64,000 bases of DNA from Paulinella micropora. Its lineage: Eukaryota > Cercozoa > Imbricatea > Euglyphida > Paulinellidae. The translations under genes were made by a program, and so were the position numbers. The stretch spans positions 1-64,000 of the forward strand of contig WBZZ01005700.1 in assembly GCA_019918135.1 (NCBI GenBank), in the 5' to 3' direction. The first letter of the stretch is position 1. The number at the start of each line of letters is the position of its first letter. Below the pieces are notes generated by a model. It was not told the origin of the DNA. It searched no databases and saw only the letters and a list, made by a program, of their open reading frames with translations. This document shows positions 10,707 through 24,800 of the stretch, one piece after another.

Positions 10707-11731
10707 TGTAGGCATCACCCCCCGGATAGCCGGTAAAAAGTACCTTTTCCTGGTGACAGGTGCATCAGCTTGTTTTTCATTATTATTTGTCCGGATTGGA
10801 CCTGATGCCATTTTATTCCTGATCTGTTGCCGTTTTCCTTTTTGGCTTCACTGAGCTAATATAACGAGACATCATTCTCATTCTTGAGGACTGTGTTTAT
10901 TTGTATTACCGACTTTTTACGAGCTATCGTTGGGGGCATTACATTTGGAGTCCACACTCTCACTAGGGTGATTTCTTTCTGCTTTGCCACACAGGCACAG
11001 AGTGAATTTTCACTGACCTGTCTCACACGGGGACGTCAGACGAAAACAAATACTCCAACACAGCTCCCTCATAACTCTTTCACAAAACAAATAATTTGAT
11101 TAGTCTCAAGCAGGTGTCTCGTACCCTCTAGCCCAATCAGTATCTGTGTGCTCACAAGGAGACATCAGATACAAACTCTCTGTCGTTCTTGCTGTTCTCA
11201 CACAGAGACCAAGAAGAAGGAGGTGGACAGAAGAGTGAAGGAACACACACTAAACACAAACAAGCATAGGGACAGGAGCACAACACTTTACCCTTCTAGT
11301 TTGTGCATTTATCTGCATTATCTCACACATACGTCAGAGTATTTTTGCAAATCTCTGATCGTTTTCTAAAGGTAGGTCTGAGAACCTATCCGACCGACTG
11401 TCGACTTCTCAAGGAGAGCTTTTCTAGCTTCTCTATTACTATCTGTGTGTAGGTCCAAGTGCCTCATACTAGATACAATATAGAAAAGAAGGAGGAGAAA
11501 GTAATCTGAGTAAGGAGAACAAGAAATCGGAGAAAGTCTCAAAGACTATTTTTCTCAAACAAAAACAAACATACAAACAGTGTTTCATAGAGGACAGGGA
11601 ATCTTATCCTACCCTCTCTATTAGTTTCTCTCTTCACTAGTCAATCGACTGAAGGAGGAACAGAACACAAACGAACAAAAACCAAACATAGGAGCTGACA
11701 CTGTCCTCCTGTTGATCACTACTACGACATC
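10707..11731 (+). repeat. 5' LTR and leader of element A
   Basis: From 10,707 to about 11,215 it matches 63,491-64,000 with only scattered differences, which fixes the left boundary of the repeat. It begins TGTAGGCATCACCCC. The LTR/leader border inside this span is not determined. The rest, up to the first gag codons at 11,732, is untranslated-looking. Confidence 0.75.
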
Positions 11732-14431
11732 ATGTCGACAGAGACCGCCGAAGTGAGTGAATTCTCTGAGGCAGATCAAAGAAGAGAAGAAAAAGAAGCA
11801 GGAGGAGGAGGAGGAAGAGGATTGAATGAAGGAGGAGGAGGAGGATTGAATGAAGGAGGAGGAGGAGGAGGAGATAAAGGAGTAGGAGGAGGAGTAGAAG
11901 AGGGCTGGGATGATGAAGGAAGATATGGAGGAGACGAAGATGAAGGAGGATTTGAACAAGAAGAGACGGGAGGAGGAGGAGCATATGGTAATCCCTTACC
12001 ACCTGCCTACACGGGAGGAGGAGGACGAAAAATGATCGACTTGATTCATAGTGATGGAGAGGAGAGCACAGTGGAGGAACAACAGTGGGTGCAAGACCAC
12101 TATGACCTCACTAAAGAAGAGTTTGATAACAAGATGGGGATAGAGAAGGACACCTGTGTGTGGATCCCTCAGGATCAAAGAAGAGAGAAAAGTCGTGCTA
12201 AAAAGGATGTCTATATCCTATTATCAAACACAGCACAGCTCCTCGGCAAACTGGTCTCTGATCCAGAAGAGAGAAAGAAGATACAGCATATCAAGTTTGG
12301 GGACACACACACCCACCTTGAATTACTCGATGCTATCTTTGGGGTGTACACTCAAACCCTGATTTGGGAACGTACATACGGCCCACGATGTGAGGGTTAC
12401 CTCCAGTACACACACCCAAGAGCAACGGCCAGATTCCTCGCGACTGGTCAGGAGGCAGTCGATGTACCAAAACTGAAGACCAATCTGGGTTCGGAAAACT
12501 CGAGTGGCATATTTCATTTTTTTTACAATGGAAATAAAGGCCTTGGAGGAGGGGAAGGCGGAAACGGAAAAAAGCATTAAGGCAGCAGGAGAAACTCATC
12601 CTGTGATTGATGAGTTAGAGAAGACCGACAGAGTTCTGACCAAGATCAGACTGTTGATGGGTGCGTTACTGCACAAGGAGGCATGGAAGAGATGGATTCC
12701 TACCAAGGATCACTCTGTCCTTAAATCACTTAGTAACGCACCACCGGTCGCCAACAAAGCAGGTGTTGACCAATATGTGGAGAAATATAATTTTCTCAGC
12801 TCTGCTTCTGAATTGGTGGCCTTTATCACTCATGCTCAAAAGCTGGTGATATCTGAGAAGAAGAAGGCGAAAGAGAATGAGGAGTTCGAGAAGACGATGA
12901 GACTGGAGAGAATGAAAGCAAAAGTGAGTGGTGCAAAGGCGCACCCTCCGACATATTTGACCCCACCAGCCCCTGCCCCACCAGCCCCTGCACCCCGGGC
13001 TCAACTACGGTGGTAGTCACAAACACGGAGAAGAAGGACAGACAAAATATCATATGCCTTCAAGGGGAAGAAAGGAGGAGTGGCAAGTCTCATGCTATAT
13101 GCCAAGACGAGCTCAGACAAAGACTCTGATGCTTCGCTTTTGAGCAAGCTCAAAGAGATCAATGCCTGCATGAAGGCTTTTCCTTGCGACGAAACGCAGG
13201 AATACGAGGCCCTTGTTACTGTTTTTGACCAATCTCTAGTCTCGAAGGGATTTGATCTGACACAGTACAAGTTTTTGAGAAAGAAGGAGGAGATTAAGAG
13301 AAACAATGCAACAGGCCTAGACGCTCAGTGTGAACTGGCGGTGGCCACACTCATTTCATATTTTCAATCTCATGGATACCAGCATCTCTGCACTGGTACT
13401 CTCATAGGATTTGAAATCTTTGAGACAGTGGCGATGAGTTTGAGGAGTGCTGTTGGCTTGGCGGCGACCCTTACGGAGGTAGTTTCCTCCTATGGGCTAT
13501 TCTATGGCCGCAAGTCGATCATCCTCTATTTCTTTTCGGCGTTACACACAGTTAACCCGAGTAAGCTTACTCAGCTCATACAACAATGCTCGACGTTTAG
13601 CTCAGTGAAGTCCAAGACTTCCTCGAGACACACGTGTTCGAAAATACGGTTCAAAGCGTTGCTCCGTCAGCACTGTTTCAAGAAGTGATGAGTGCATGCT
13701 CAAACATAGACTCGCTCACGGAGACACATACGGCACAGGCAGGCGGTGTACCTGTTGGCGCACAAGCCACGTACACAAACAGAGTTGCCGGTTGGAAGAG
13801 ACAGCGAGAGCCAGACCTGAAGACCGCATGTTGGAGGTGGTTCGCGGGCTTGCAGTGTAAGGCACAGATGGAGAACAGAGACTGCTCTTTCAATCATGAT
13901 AGGCAGAACCCAACAGCAAGGGCAAATTTTCTGAGCAGGACGGAAGGCAAGGAACCGGGCCTTTTCAACATGCTTAAGATTGCCGCTGTGAACGAAGGTT
14001 GGTATGCCAATATGTGTGATGATGAGGAGTTACGAGAGGCAATCATTACCTACATGAAGAGGATGAAGGAGAAGAAGGAGGAAAGGGAGAGACAAAAGAA
14101 CTTAAAGGCCTCTCAAAGAGGACGAGAAGGAGGAGCAGGAGCAGGAGGACGAGGAGGAGGAGGAGGAGGAGGACGAGGACGAGGAACATGGAGAGGAGCC
14201 TCGAGGTGGCAGGGAACCCCTCAGAGAGGAAGAGGAGGAGGTCGGGGATATACCCCTTATGGAGGGAGAGCTGTTCGAGCTCCAGCCCCTCCACCCAGAG
14301 GAGGAGGAGGCTCGTGGGCAAGCTCCAACCCAAATTTCGGTCGAGCTCAGGCCTACAACACTGCCTCGGAGACCGATACGACATCCCACCCGGACACTAC
14401 TCAAGGTAATCGTTTCGAGGTGGTGGAATGA
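11732..14431 (+). pseudogene. gag-like region of element A
   Basis: This is a fossil gag region. It opens with an acidic, Gly-rich low-complexity stretch, followed by a helical central part homologous to element B. A cysteine/histidine cluster near 13,825-13,900 has the spacing of a CCCH zinc finger (CWRWF, QCKAQ, DCSFNH). A Gly/Arg-rich RGG-type tail lies at about 14,110-14,330. The CCCH-plus-RGG arrangement replaces the CCHC knuckle usual in gypsy gag and is shared with element B. Broken, a few interruptions. Confidence 0.75.
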
Positions 14432-14437
14432 CTGGAG

Positions 14438-17400
14438 ATGGAAGAAAAGAGGAAGGAGAAGACTGTGAAGTTTAACCCTAAAGTCACAGTGCTTTCTAAT
14501 GCTGTTGTGCAGACTGGGCCAACGCTTCCTCTATGTGAAAACAAAGATGTGGGTACACAGAGACTGCAGCCCCAAGGTAGTCTCATACCCGTTCATACAG
14601 CACGGTTACCAATACTAACTGATGCAAATAGGAAGGCGAGACTTGCGATGGAGGCGAGGAGGCCAATGGCAGACGTATCGCCTCGGCCAAGCAAACAACC
14701 ACGAACAGACTCAATGTCTACGGTCGCGGCGGGTGGCGAGCAAAAAGACAATGTGTGTACTCAAGTACCACAAGACAATGTCGCTCAAATAGTAAACGCA
14801 CCAGTACCGCAGAATAATAACAATGTTAATGAGGTGAAGCAGGAGGAGAAGAAGGAGGAGTTGAAAAACTTAGAGACAAGACTCCAAAATTTAGAACGTA
14901 AAGTTCTTGTTCTCGCAGCCAATATACACAGGCCCGATGCTCTGTGTTATACGGAACTTTATTGTGAAACATTGAAGACAATATTAAAAGTTGGTAATGA
15001 TACGATGGCGAATATTAATATTGTCGGCAGGAAGTTTTTAAATCGATACCGGGACTGGGTGGACGGAAATATGAAAAAGTCAACGGGCACTCTCAAAGGA
15101 GTGAGCAGCCGGACGGATATCACGGGAATCATCACACTGACCTTTAAATTAAAATCCGCACGAGTATATCGTATGGACCTCTATGTCGTCCCCGGTTACC
15201 ACGGGTCAATATTACTATCGTATGACCATTGGCTACGATGGGGGCTGTGATTGATTGCGCCGCACGGCGAGTGATATATGGAGTAAAAAGAGGAGAAGAG
15301 AACGATATTGATCCCTTCAACGCTACTGACTCTTATGAGGCTTATGAGCTGAGTCTAGCGACGGATCACAAAAAGATTGCCATCGCACATGAGGCACTTG
15401 AGGTGTACGTTCACCCCCATGTCGTAAGACCGGATGAACTGTCCTGGACCGACAATTGGGAATCCCAAGTGTGCACTGTCACAGTTCCGACATGCCATTG
15501 GGACAAAAAGTCTATTGATGACTTAATCGAGACGCGAAAGGAGGAGATTATATGTGTCGCACAAAGAAGCCCGTCGTTGGCGAGATTCGCGGAAGGAGTA
15601 GGAACAGATGTCCATATTACTAACGGATACTGTTTCCATGCGAAAGTAGGAGAAGAAAAAAGGGAGGCGTTTGTACCAAGGAGAACGGGGCGAATCCCGG
15701 ATACTCCACCAGAAACTATTAAAAGTTTTATTACTGATTTCTGGGGTGACGAGCCCACGTGGCCGCGTTCACTGTCTGAAGTAAAGAAATGCTTACGGAC
15801 TTTATTCGAAAATAATAAGCCGTATACTATTATCCTGCCATATAATGAGAAGGCGATATGGGCGCAGGAAATAAGGGACCGGCTTATTGATCATCCTATA
15901 CCGGTACCCTCTCGCAAGCAACAGCTAGTGGTGGCTTGTCGTATGGGAACTCGTGAGCAGAGCAGTGCATACAAGCGGAAGCTCAGAGACCTCGACAAGT
16001 TGAAATTGATACCGCAAGCATTCACATGCTTTGATGGTTTTTACACCCGTAAAGCTCCTTTGCAATACGCGAGACTCATTGACATGCTGGTGGAGCTCGG
16101 TAAAGATGATGAGCCGGACACGGTCACGTATGAAAAGACGGGCCTAGATGATGTCTCGGAAGAGGACTTAGGCTTGGAGGAGGACAGAGAACCCCTCAAG
16201 CAACATAAGCAGATGTCTGATGAAGATTATCAAGAGGCGGCGCGGAAAATATTGGAAGAAGGAGTATGCACGGAGACGGAGAAGGAGCTTTTAAAAGCCA
16301 AATTAGAGGCGAACAAGGAAATTTTTGACCCTCCACATGCAGGTGGTGTCAAGCCTGAAGATTTCACTGCGGTTATTTACAAAATACCGGGTGCGGAGCC
16401 GTCACCGGCACCACGAAGGGCGAATTTGAGTATACATGAGGCGAAGATAGCGGAGGAGCTAGCAAGACAGCTGCTCAATGAGGACTTTATTGAGAGATCA
16501 ACATCTCCAATAGTCTCACAACCGAGAATAGTGCCGAAGCCAGGAGGAGAATGGCGCCTGACAGTTAACTATGCTCGTGTTAACAAGGTGCTGGAGGAAG
16601 AGAGAAATCCTCTCCCGACATTAGAAGAAGGAAGGAGAGTACTGCGGAATGCAAAATTCTATTCGGTCATTGACCTTAAGAATGGCTCCTGGCAGATACC
16701 ACTGGAGGAAAAGTCCAGATGGCTGACGGCGTTTGTGGTGGGTATGGAAATATACCAATGGAAAGTGCTTCCGATGGGCCTCAAGCAAGCCCCAGGACTT
16801 TTCCGGAAGGCGATGCAGAAGATGTTGAGCAGTCAGTACGATTATTTGTCTGACGGAGGCTTTATGAGAAGGCGGGGACAGAAGGCGGGAGAATATGCAT
16901 TTTGCTATATCGATGACATTATCGTATACTCTAACACAATGGAGGAGCATATCGATCATTTGTCCGATATATTCAGGCGCATCGGAGCTTTTGGCCTGAA
17001 GTGCAATCTAAAGAAGTGTCAACTTGCCAAGACGAGTGTGACATACTTAGGGTACGAGATCTCCCATAATCGAGTCTCGATATCCAAAGAGAAGAGGGAG
17101 GAGATTATGAATCGACCGATACCGAAGAACCGCACTGAATTGCACTCATTCCTTGCGATGGCGCAATAGTATTACTATAGCCAGTTTATACCCGATTGGG
17201 GTGCAACACGGGCTAAGTTGGACAAAATGATAGATTTTGGAGACTTTGAGAAGTGGGGCGAAGAGGCTTTGCAAGCGTTTCATGCGCTCAAAGATCTTAT
17301 TTACAAAGACCCGAAAGACGGAGGACTGGTGTTAACGATGCCCGACTTTACGAAACAATTCGTAGTCGATACAGACACATCTAAGTTTGCGATTGGAGCT

Positions 17401-20232
17401 GTATTACAACAAGAGGATGAGGAGAAGAAATTACGCCCAATCATGTTTATTAGTAGGAAGTTGTGTGCGGCGGAGAGAAACTATTGCACAAGGCAAAGAG
17501 AGGCGTTAGCGGTGGTGTGGGCCCTCAAGAGGCTCAGAGAGTATTTGTGGGGAGGACCTCAATTTACTATCAGAACTGATCATCATAACCTGTTATGGTT
17601 GATGAATCATGAACAGACTGGACGGCTGGCGCGGTGGCAAGCGTTCTTGTCTTGTTTCGATTTTACAATGGTCCATCTACCGGGAAAGCGAAATGTGGTC
17701 GCTGATAGCCTCTCTAGGCTAGAGTTTAACTCAGAAGTATCGGCGTTGGTGTCCATGGTGGAGATGGAAGACTTGTCCACTGCCAAGGTGTATGAGGTCA
17801 GCCACATTGAGGCGATGGAGATGGCGAGTGGAGTCCGATATGACCGCACAGGTCTACGGTACAGTCCACAAGGCCCGGATCACGGGATATGTTGTGAGCT
17901 ACATACCCAGGAGGACGCTGAGTGGTCCTATGAGGTATATGAGAATGCGAAGGCGAACATAAGAGAGGAAGAGGAGACGCAGGAAGTTTATGCGGAGCCT
18001 CCTCAAGAGCGGAGAAGTGACCTAGACGATGACCAGGAAAGAATCGGGGTACGGCTAGAAGATGGTATTATCCATATAGCCTCGCCTACCGCATGGAGGC
18101 AACAACAGGCTCAAGATCCGGAGTTTAAAGAACTGATACAGTTATATCAGAACCCGGATGAGCTGAAGATGACGAAAGCGATCAAAGATCAGATGAAGGA
18201 GATGGGATGGAGAGATGGTCTACTGTGGTACAAGGGCCTTCACGGTCGCTATGCGTCACAGCCGGACAAATGGACCCTTTGGGTACCGGAGAGTCTGAGA
18301 CGATTTATATTTGTCGCAGCCACTTTTGGCGCATCCGGGTCGACAACGAACTCACATGTTCGTAGCGAGGCGATTCCGGTGGAAGAAGACGAAGGAGGAG
18401 ATAGATCAGGCGGTGGATGCATGCATCCCGTGCAAGATAAACAAAACACCACTGAAGGCAAATTTCGGCCTGATTGGCGAATTTCCTCTTCATGCGGGGA
18501 TGTTTGAGTTTATACACATTGATCATGTGGGACCTTTCCCAGAATCGAAGGATGGTTACAAATACCTCCTTACATTGACAGAGCCACCAACTATGTGTGG
18601 ATCATCCCTGTCAATCACGTTACCGGCAAGACGACGGCCGAGGCGCTGATCGATAGGATCATCTCACAGATCGGAATACCAAGAGATATGTTCTGACCGA
18701 GGCTCGGACTTTAATAACGAGGTCATCGACAAATTATCTAAGTATTACGGGATGAAATGGCAATATGTTACTGCCTATAACCCGCGAGCAAATGGGAAAA
18801 TCGAGCGGGTACACAGACCCCTCAAAGCCTCACTAAAGATGTATTGCACGAAGAAGGAGAGTCAAAGAGCATGGGTCGAGGCAGCACCATCATTTGTGTT
18901 TGCAATGAACTGTCTACCCTCTACGGCGTTAGGAGGCTCGAAGAGCTCAATCTCGCCATATCAGTTAGTATATGGGCGTGAGCCTGATATCCCGACTTCG
19001 CTCCTTCACCCAAAAGACACTTGGGCGGATGCGGATGAGTTGCTTGGGATGAGACTTAGAGTGAAGATGGAGGCGGAACAGATAGTCAGGGCGCATAGAG
19101 AGGCGGAGCGCCGAAAGACTGATGCTGAAGGGGTGCGACAAGCGCACTTGGATCAGATCAAGTTCCAGGTCGGGGATATTGTACTATTGTACCATCCTCA
19201 AGTCCCGAAGGGAGTCAGCTCTAAGCTGTTCACTCACTGGAAAGGACCTTATCAGATTATGGAACAGACGGGACCTCTGAATTACAAGATCAGGGGTAGA
19301 GGGAAGGTGCAAATTGTGAATGTAAGAAGGCTGATTAAGTATGATCCCTTCTTACTGGAAGATGAATCCGTTAGTAGGAGGCGTTAAAACGGATGAAGGA
19401 TGATTTCAAAGAGGTGCCGCCCATCCACAAGGAGGCTGGCATAGACCAAGACGATGCTTATCGGGCACCGATAGCTGAGAAGGAGGAGAGTGAGGTGGAC
19501 AGCAAGGAGAAGACTGACCGCATAAGCGCGGTGGGGACTCAGTCCAAGTCTCCGCGAGAGCATAGCGGAAAGAAGGAGAAGATCACAGAGGCGCAGCTAA
19601 GGAGAGCGCGGAATGATCTTATCAACGACCAACCGAGGAAGGCGATGAGGTCGATGAGATCAAAGGACGTCCACCAGGAGGAGGAGGGGACGGACACTGA
19701 CCCAAACGCGGGCAACGTTGAGATTGTCCATGAGCGATGGAAGGAAGGCGATGCGATAGCAACCATCGCATGGGTGAAAAATGCTTTCTATCTGATGAGA
19801 CCAGCGGAACAACATGTCGCTGATGACACTCTCTCAGACTTATACTTGATGTGGGTCGTGGCGGTCCCACGACAGATGCGTGTCACACGGACACTCAAAA
19901 TATCATCAGCCGCAAAGATAGTACAACCGATACTCCAGTTCTGGAGAAGTATGGACCCGGTTGAGGATCCAAAGGCAAGACATTATCTGCCAGTATATAA
20001 AGACGCAAAAAGTCTCGAGACATGGGATGATACAATTACTCCCAGAGACAAGGATTACACTGCGTGGACCATTCAGACACTGCCAAGAGGAGTGCTTGAT
20101 ATCCCTTTTGAATTATCGTTGGGCGGAATCCTAATAAGATCTGGGACATTCTAGAACAGTCAAAGTTTGATCTGACTTTTGTTGGTGGTCCTCCACCAGG
20201 TAAAGAAATCCGCTCCAGACGACGAAGGCAGT
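14438..20232 (+). pseudogene. pol-like region of element A
   Basis: This is a fossil pol region. A retropepsin-like domain ends near 15,270. Reverse transcriptase spans about 16,350-17,170 with a YIDD box. RNase H spans about 17,330-17,730. The integrase zinc-binding region and DDE core follow at about 18,300-18,830. A C-terminal tail rich in charged residues extends to about 20,230 and is also present in element B. Broken, about five interruptions. Confidence 0.85.
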
Positions 20233-20817
20233 GACAAAGAAACTATTTTTCTTTATGCGTCTCAAACAAACTGGTTGATTGCCCATGGCGTATCATGATT
20301 TGATCATGCATCATCAGTTATCAATATGAATATTAAAAAGACTCAGTGATATAACTTGGCATTCGATCGCAACATACGAGTGCGAAAGGTCGATCGACGA
20401 TGATACTACACCGTAGACGGGGATCGCTAGTGTATTGAGCGATGGTGTTCCCGGGTATGACCCTTTCCAAGCCTGGGATGATGTTCTCGAAAATGAAATG
20501 TTCTCTGAAACTTTCATTAAATTATTTTTTACGATAGATTATATACTGTCGTACCTGAGCACGGTCAATCTCTACTTGTGTCGGTATATCGCAGGGTCGG
20601 GTACATACACCTCGACTTCGGATATAGCTATTAGGACTGGCCCCCTAATACTATATCATAGGATATCCGCCTTATACAAGGGTATGTCATTAAAAAAGAC
20701 AATGTACTTACGATCTCCCTGTGAATAATAATAATAATAATGATAATGATAAGAAGAAGAAGGAGATCAAAGGGGGAATCGTACTACAGCAACACGTTGC
20801 TTGTATTTTTTTATTAA
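20233..20817 (+). repeat. 3' untranslated tail of element A
   Basis: This non-coding sequence is homologous, in inverted orientation, to about 21,345-21,895 at the end of element B. Shared landmarks include GCGATGGTGTTCC, CTACTTGTGTCGG and GGCCCCCTA. It marks the two elements as family relatives. Confidence 0.65.
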
Positions 20818-21340
20818 TAGTACGTTTGTTCTTGACATACTGCCGAAAAAAAAAAAAAGAAATTGAGGGGAAGGAGTTCAAAATTTACAAGAAAGGCTAG
20901 AGAATCCGCTTTGACGTGCCGTATGAGGATATATTTATCGTCTTTTAGCGTCTATCCGTGGGTCGATGCGCTGTGTGGCATGACTCCATAGCGCATACTA
21001 TTTGCAGAAAGAAATCAGAAGGTGTATGACGAAAATGCTATTTCCGTCATAAAATCGGGAGGGGGTACTGTAGGCATCACCCCCCGGATAGCCGGAAATA
21101 TGCAATATTTTCGTCATGTAATTTCTGATTTCTTTTCTGCACAAACGCTACGGGGTGTCGCAACTAAGTGCATTAACCCACGGATAGACGGTGCAGTGGA
21201 TATATAAAACGCATACGCCAGACACGAGTCAACTATAAATCTCCAGCCTCGTTTTTGTAAATAAAAACTCCTCCTTCCACACTTGTTGTCCCCCCGTAAC
21301 TTAATTCTGAGGCAGTATGTCAAGAACAAATAGTATTACT
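20818..21340. repeat. Diverged inverted repeat joining elements A and B
   Basis: The left arm (20,818 to about 21,045) and the right arm (about 21,100-21,340) are imperfect reverse complements. Matching blocks are TTGTTCTTGACATACTGCC at the outer ends, GTCTATCCGTGGGT, and GCAGAAA(A)GAAATCAGA with ATGACGAAAAT near the centre. The centre holds the LTR-start-like motif TGTAGGCATCACC at 21,069. The simplest reading is the 3' ends of two related elements meeting tail to tail. A foldback element is the alternative. Confidence 0.65.
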
Positions 21341-21864
21341 ATTGCAATAAAAGCAGCGTTATAATTTTTCTCCTTCTCCAAAAACACTTCCGATCAGTAA
21401 ATACATTGTCTTTTAATAACATACCCTTGTATTCAATCGGTTACCTTAATATAGTACTAGGGGGCCAGACCTAATAACTATATCCAAAGCCGGGGTGAGT
21501 GAGCCCGACCATGCGATATGCCGACACAAGTAGAGACGGACCGTGCTGGTATGACGATATTAAGTATATCCAAAGAAAAAAATTTAATATGTCTACTATC
21601 AGAACATTTTTTGAGAACATCACCCTGGATACTTGAAGCAGGGTCGTACCAGGAACACCATCGCTAAACTCACAAGCGATCCCCTTATACGGTGTCGTAT
21701 CCATTTGCCGATTGACCCTCGCACTCATATGTTGCGATAAAAATGCCAAGTAACAACAATGGTATAAAAACATTTTAATAAGACATGATCTGACATGGGC
21801 ACTATGAGATTAATCCACATGCAGCTTTCAATGTCCGACGCGTGATAAAAGAAAAAAATATCAC

Positions 21865-24800
21865 TTACTGCCTTCGTCGCCTTGCGCGAACCCCTTTGCC
21901 AGGTGGCGGGCCGCCAACAAAAGTCAAGTCAAACTTCGACTCCTCCAGAATGTCCCATATTTTGTTAGGGATGGCGCCCAAAGATAAGTCAAAAGGAATG
22001 TCAAGCACTCCTCTAGGCAGTGACTGAATAGTCCACGCAGTGTGGTCTTTGTCTCGAAGGGTAATAGTATCATCCCATGTCTCGAGATTTTTCGCGTCTT
22101 TGTACACCGGTAAATATTGTCTAGCTTTTGGATCCTCAACAGGGTCCATGCTTCTCCAAAAATGGAGTACCGGTTGTATCGTTTTTGCTGCTAAGGATCT
22201 CTTCGATGTCCGTGCTGCCCATGTAGTCTGCGGGACCGCCACAGCTCGCATGAGATAAAGATCTGAGAGAGTGTCATCGGCAACATGAGATTCTGCCGGT
22301 CTCAACAGATAAAAAGCGTCTCGGACCCACTTGATGGCCGCAATCGCCTCTCCTTCCTTCCATCGCACATGTCGAATGTCCACATTACCCGCGTTCGGGT
22401 TAGTGTCCTTCTCCCCTCCTCCTCCATGGACATCCGTCGCTCGCGTCGACCTTGCCACCTTCCTCGGTTGGTCGAAGATGAGATCGTTTTGCGCTCTCCT
22501 CCTCTGCGCCTCCGTGAACTTCTCCTTCGTACCGCCGCGGACTATGGGGGCTTTAGACTGAGTCCCCGCCGCGCTTTTGCGGTTTGAGTCTTCCTTACTC
22601 TCCTTCTCGGTCTCCTCCTTCTCCGTGACAGGTGCCCGATAGGCATTCTCCTCCTCTAAGGTATCCTCCTTCTGTATAGGCGGTACCTCTTTGAAGTCCT
22701 CCTTCATCCGTTTCAACGCCTCCTCAACGGATTCATCCTCAAGTAAGAAGGGGTCATATTTGATCAGCCTTCGAACATTCACAATCTGCACCTTCCCTCT
22801 ACCCCTGATCTTATAATTCAGAGGTCCCATCTGTTCCATGATCTGGTATGGTCCTTTCCAGTGGGTAAACAGCTTAGAGCTAACCCCTTAGGGACTTGAG
22901 GATGGTACAAGAGTACAATATCCCCAACCTGGAAACGGACTTGATCTAAGTGCGCTTGTCGCACTCCTTGTGCGTCAGTCTTTCTGCGCTCCGCCTCCCT
23001 GTGCGCCGCAACTATTTGTTCCGCCTCCATCTTCGCTCTTAGTCTCATCCCGAACAACTCATCCTCATCTGCCCAAGTGTCTTTTGGATGCAGAAGTGAG
23101 GTTGGGATATTAGGCTCTCGGCCGTAAACCAATTGATATGGCGAGACTGAGCTCCTGGCTCCTCCTAATGCCGATGAGGGTAGACAGTTCATTGCAAAGG
23201 CAAATGAAGGTGCTGCCTCCACCCAGGCTCTCTGATTCTCCTTCTTCATACAGTACATCTTAAGCGAGGCTTTGAGAGGTCTATGTACCCGCTCGATCTT
23301 GCCATTCGCTCTCGGGTTATAGGCAGTAACATATTGCCATTTCATCCCGTAGTACTTAGATAGTCTGTCGATGACTTCATTATTAAAGTCAGAACCTCGA
23401 TCAGAACATATCTTTCTAGGCACTCCGATCTGCGAGACGATCCTATCGATCAGAGCCTCCGCAGTTGTCTTGCCTGTAGCGTCCTTAACAGGAACAACCC
23501 AGACATAATTGGTGGCTCGATCTATTGCGGTAAGAAGGTATCTGTACCCTTCTGCCGATTCGGGGAAAGGTCCCACATGATCGATGTGTAAAAATTCAAA
23601 CATCCCGGCGTGTAACGGGAATGTACCGATCAGGCCAAAGTTCGCCTTCAGCGGTGTCTTTGTGGTTTTGCATGGGATGCATGCGTCCACTTCCCTGTCT
23701 ATCTCCTCCTTCATCCCTTTCCACCAAAATCGCCTCGCTATGAACCAATGAGTTCTTTGTCGACCCGGATGTGCCAGTAAGGGGCAGTTATGGGCTGCGA
23801 CATATATAAAGCGCCTCAACTTCTCTGGTACCCAGAGAGTCCATTTGTCAGGCTGTGATGCAAATTTGCCATGCTGGCCCTTGTACCACAATAGCCCATC
23901 TCTCCACGCCATCTCCTTCATCTGATCTTTGATCTGTGGAGTCTTTTTAAGCTCATTAGGGTTCTTGTATAACGTTATGAGCTCCTTGAACTCCGGATCC
24001 GTCGCCTGTTGCTGCCTCCACGCGGTAGGCGAGGCGATATGAATAGTACCGTCCTCCAACCTTACTCCTACCCTTTCCGGGTCTTCATCAAGCTCGCTTC
24101 GATTTTCCTGTGGAGGTTCAGTACAGACCTCAGTCGTCTCCTCCTCTTCTTTTATATTCGCCTTCGCGTTCTCGTATGCCTCATAAGACCACTCAGCGTC
24201 TTCGAGAACATGCGCCTCACAGCATATGCCATGATCCGGGCCTTGAGGACTATATCGTAGACCCGTGCGGTCATATCGAACGCCTCTTGCCATCTGCATC
24301 GCCTCTATGTGGCTTACCTCGTACACCTTGTCCGTGGACAGATCTATCATTTCCACTGATGATACGAGAGCCGACACCTCCGACTGAAACTCTAGCCTAG
24401 AAAGGCTATCAGCGACTACGTTTCGCTTTCCCGGTAAATAGACCATCGTGAAATTGAAACATGACAAGAAAGCTTGCCACCGCGCCAAACGGCCGGTTTG
24501 TTCATGATTCATCAACCAAAGAAGGTTGTGATGATCGGTCCTAACCGTGAATAGAGGTCCTCCCCATAGATATTCTCTGAGCCTCTTGAGAGCCCATACT
24601 ACTGCCAACGCCTCTCTCTGTCGCGTGCAGTAATTTCGCTCCGCCGCACACAGCTTTCTACTAATAAACATGATCGGGCGCAACTTTTTCTCCTCATCTT
24701 CCTGTTGCAGCACCGCGCCAATCGCAAACTTAGATGCATCCGTGTCGACTACGAACGGCTTCGTAAAGTCGGGCATCATAAGTACTAATCCGCCGTCCTT

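Larger units (their letters stand above)
10707..21068 (+). mobile_element. Ty3/gypsy-type LTR retrotransposon A (fossil)
   Basis: The element carries, in order, a 5' LTR/leader, a gag-like region, an aspartic-protease-like region, reverse transcriptase, RNase H, an integrase with a zinc-binding N-terminus and a DDE-type core, and a tail region. The order RT, RNase H, integrase assigns it to Ty3/gypsy. It is broken, with roughly eight interruptions across gag and pol. The 5' end (TGTAGGCATCACC) recurs nearly identically at 63,491, so the family was active fairly recently. No matching 3' LTR is found, so its own age cannot be read from an LTR pair. Confidence 0.85.
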
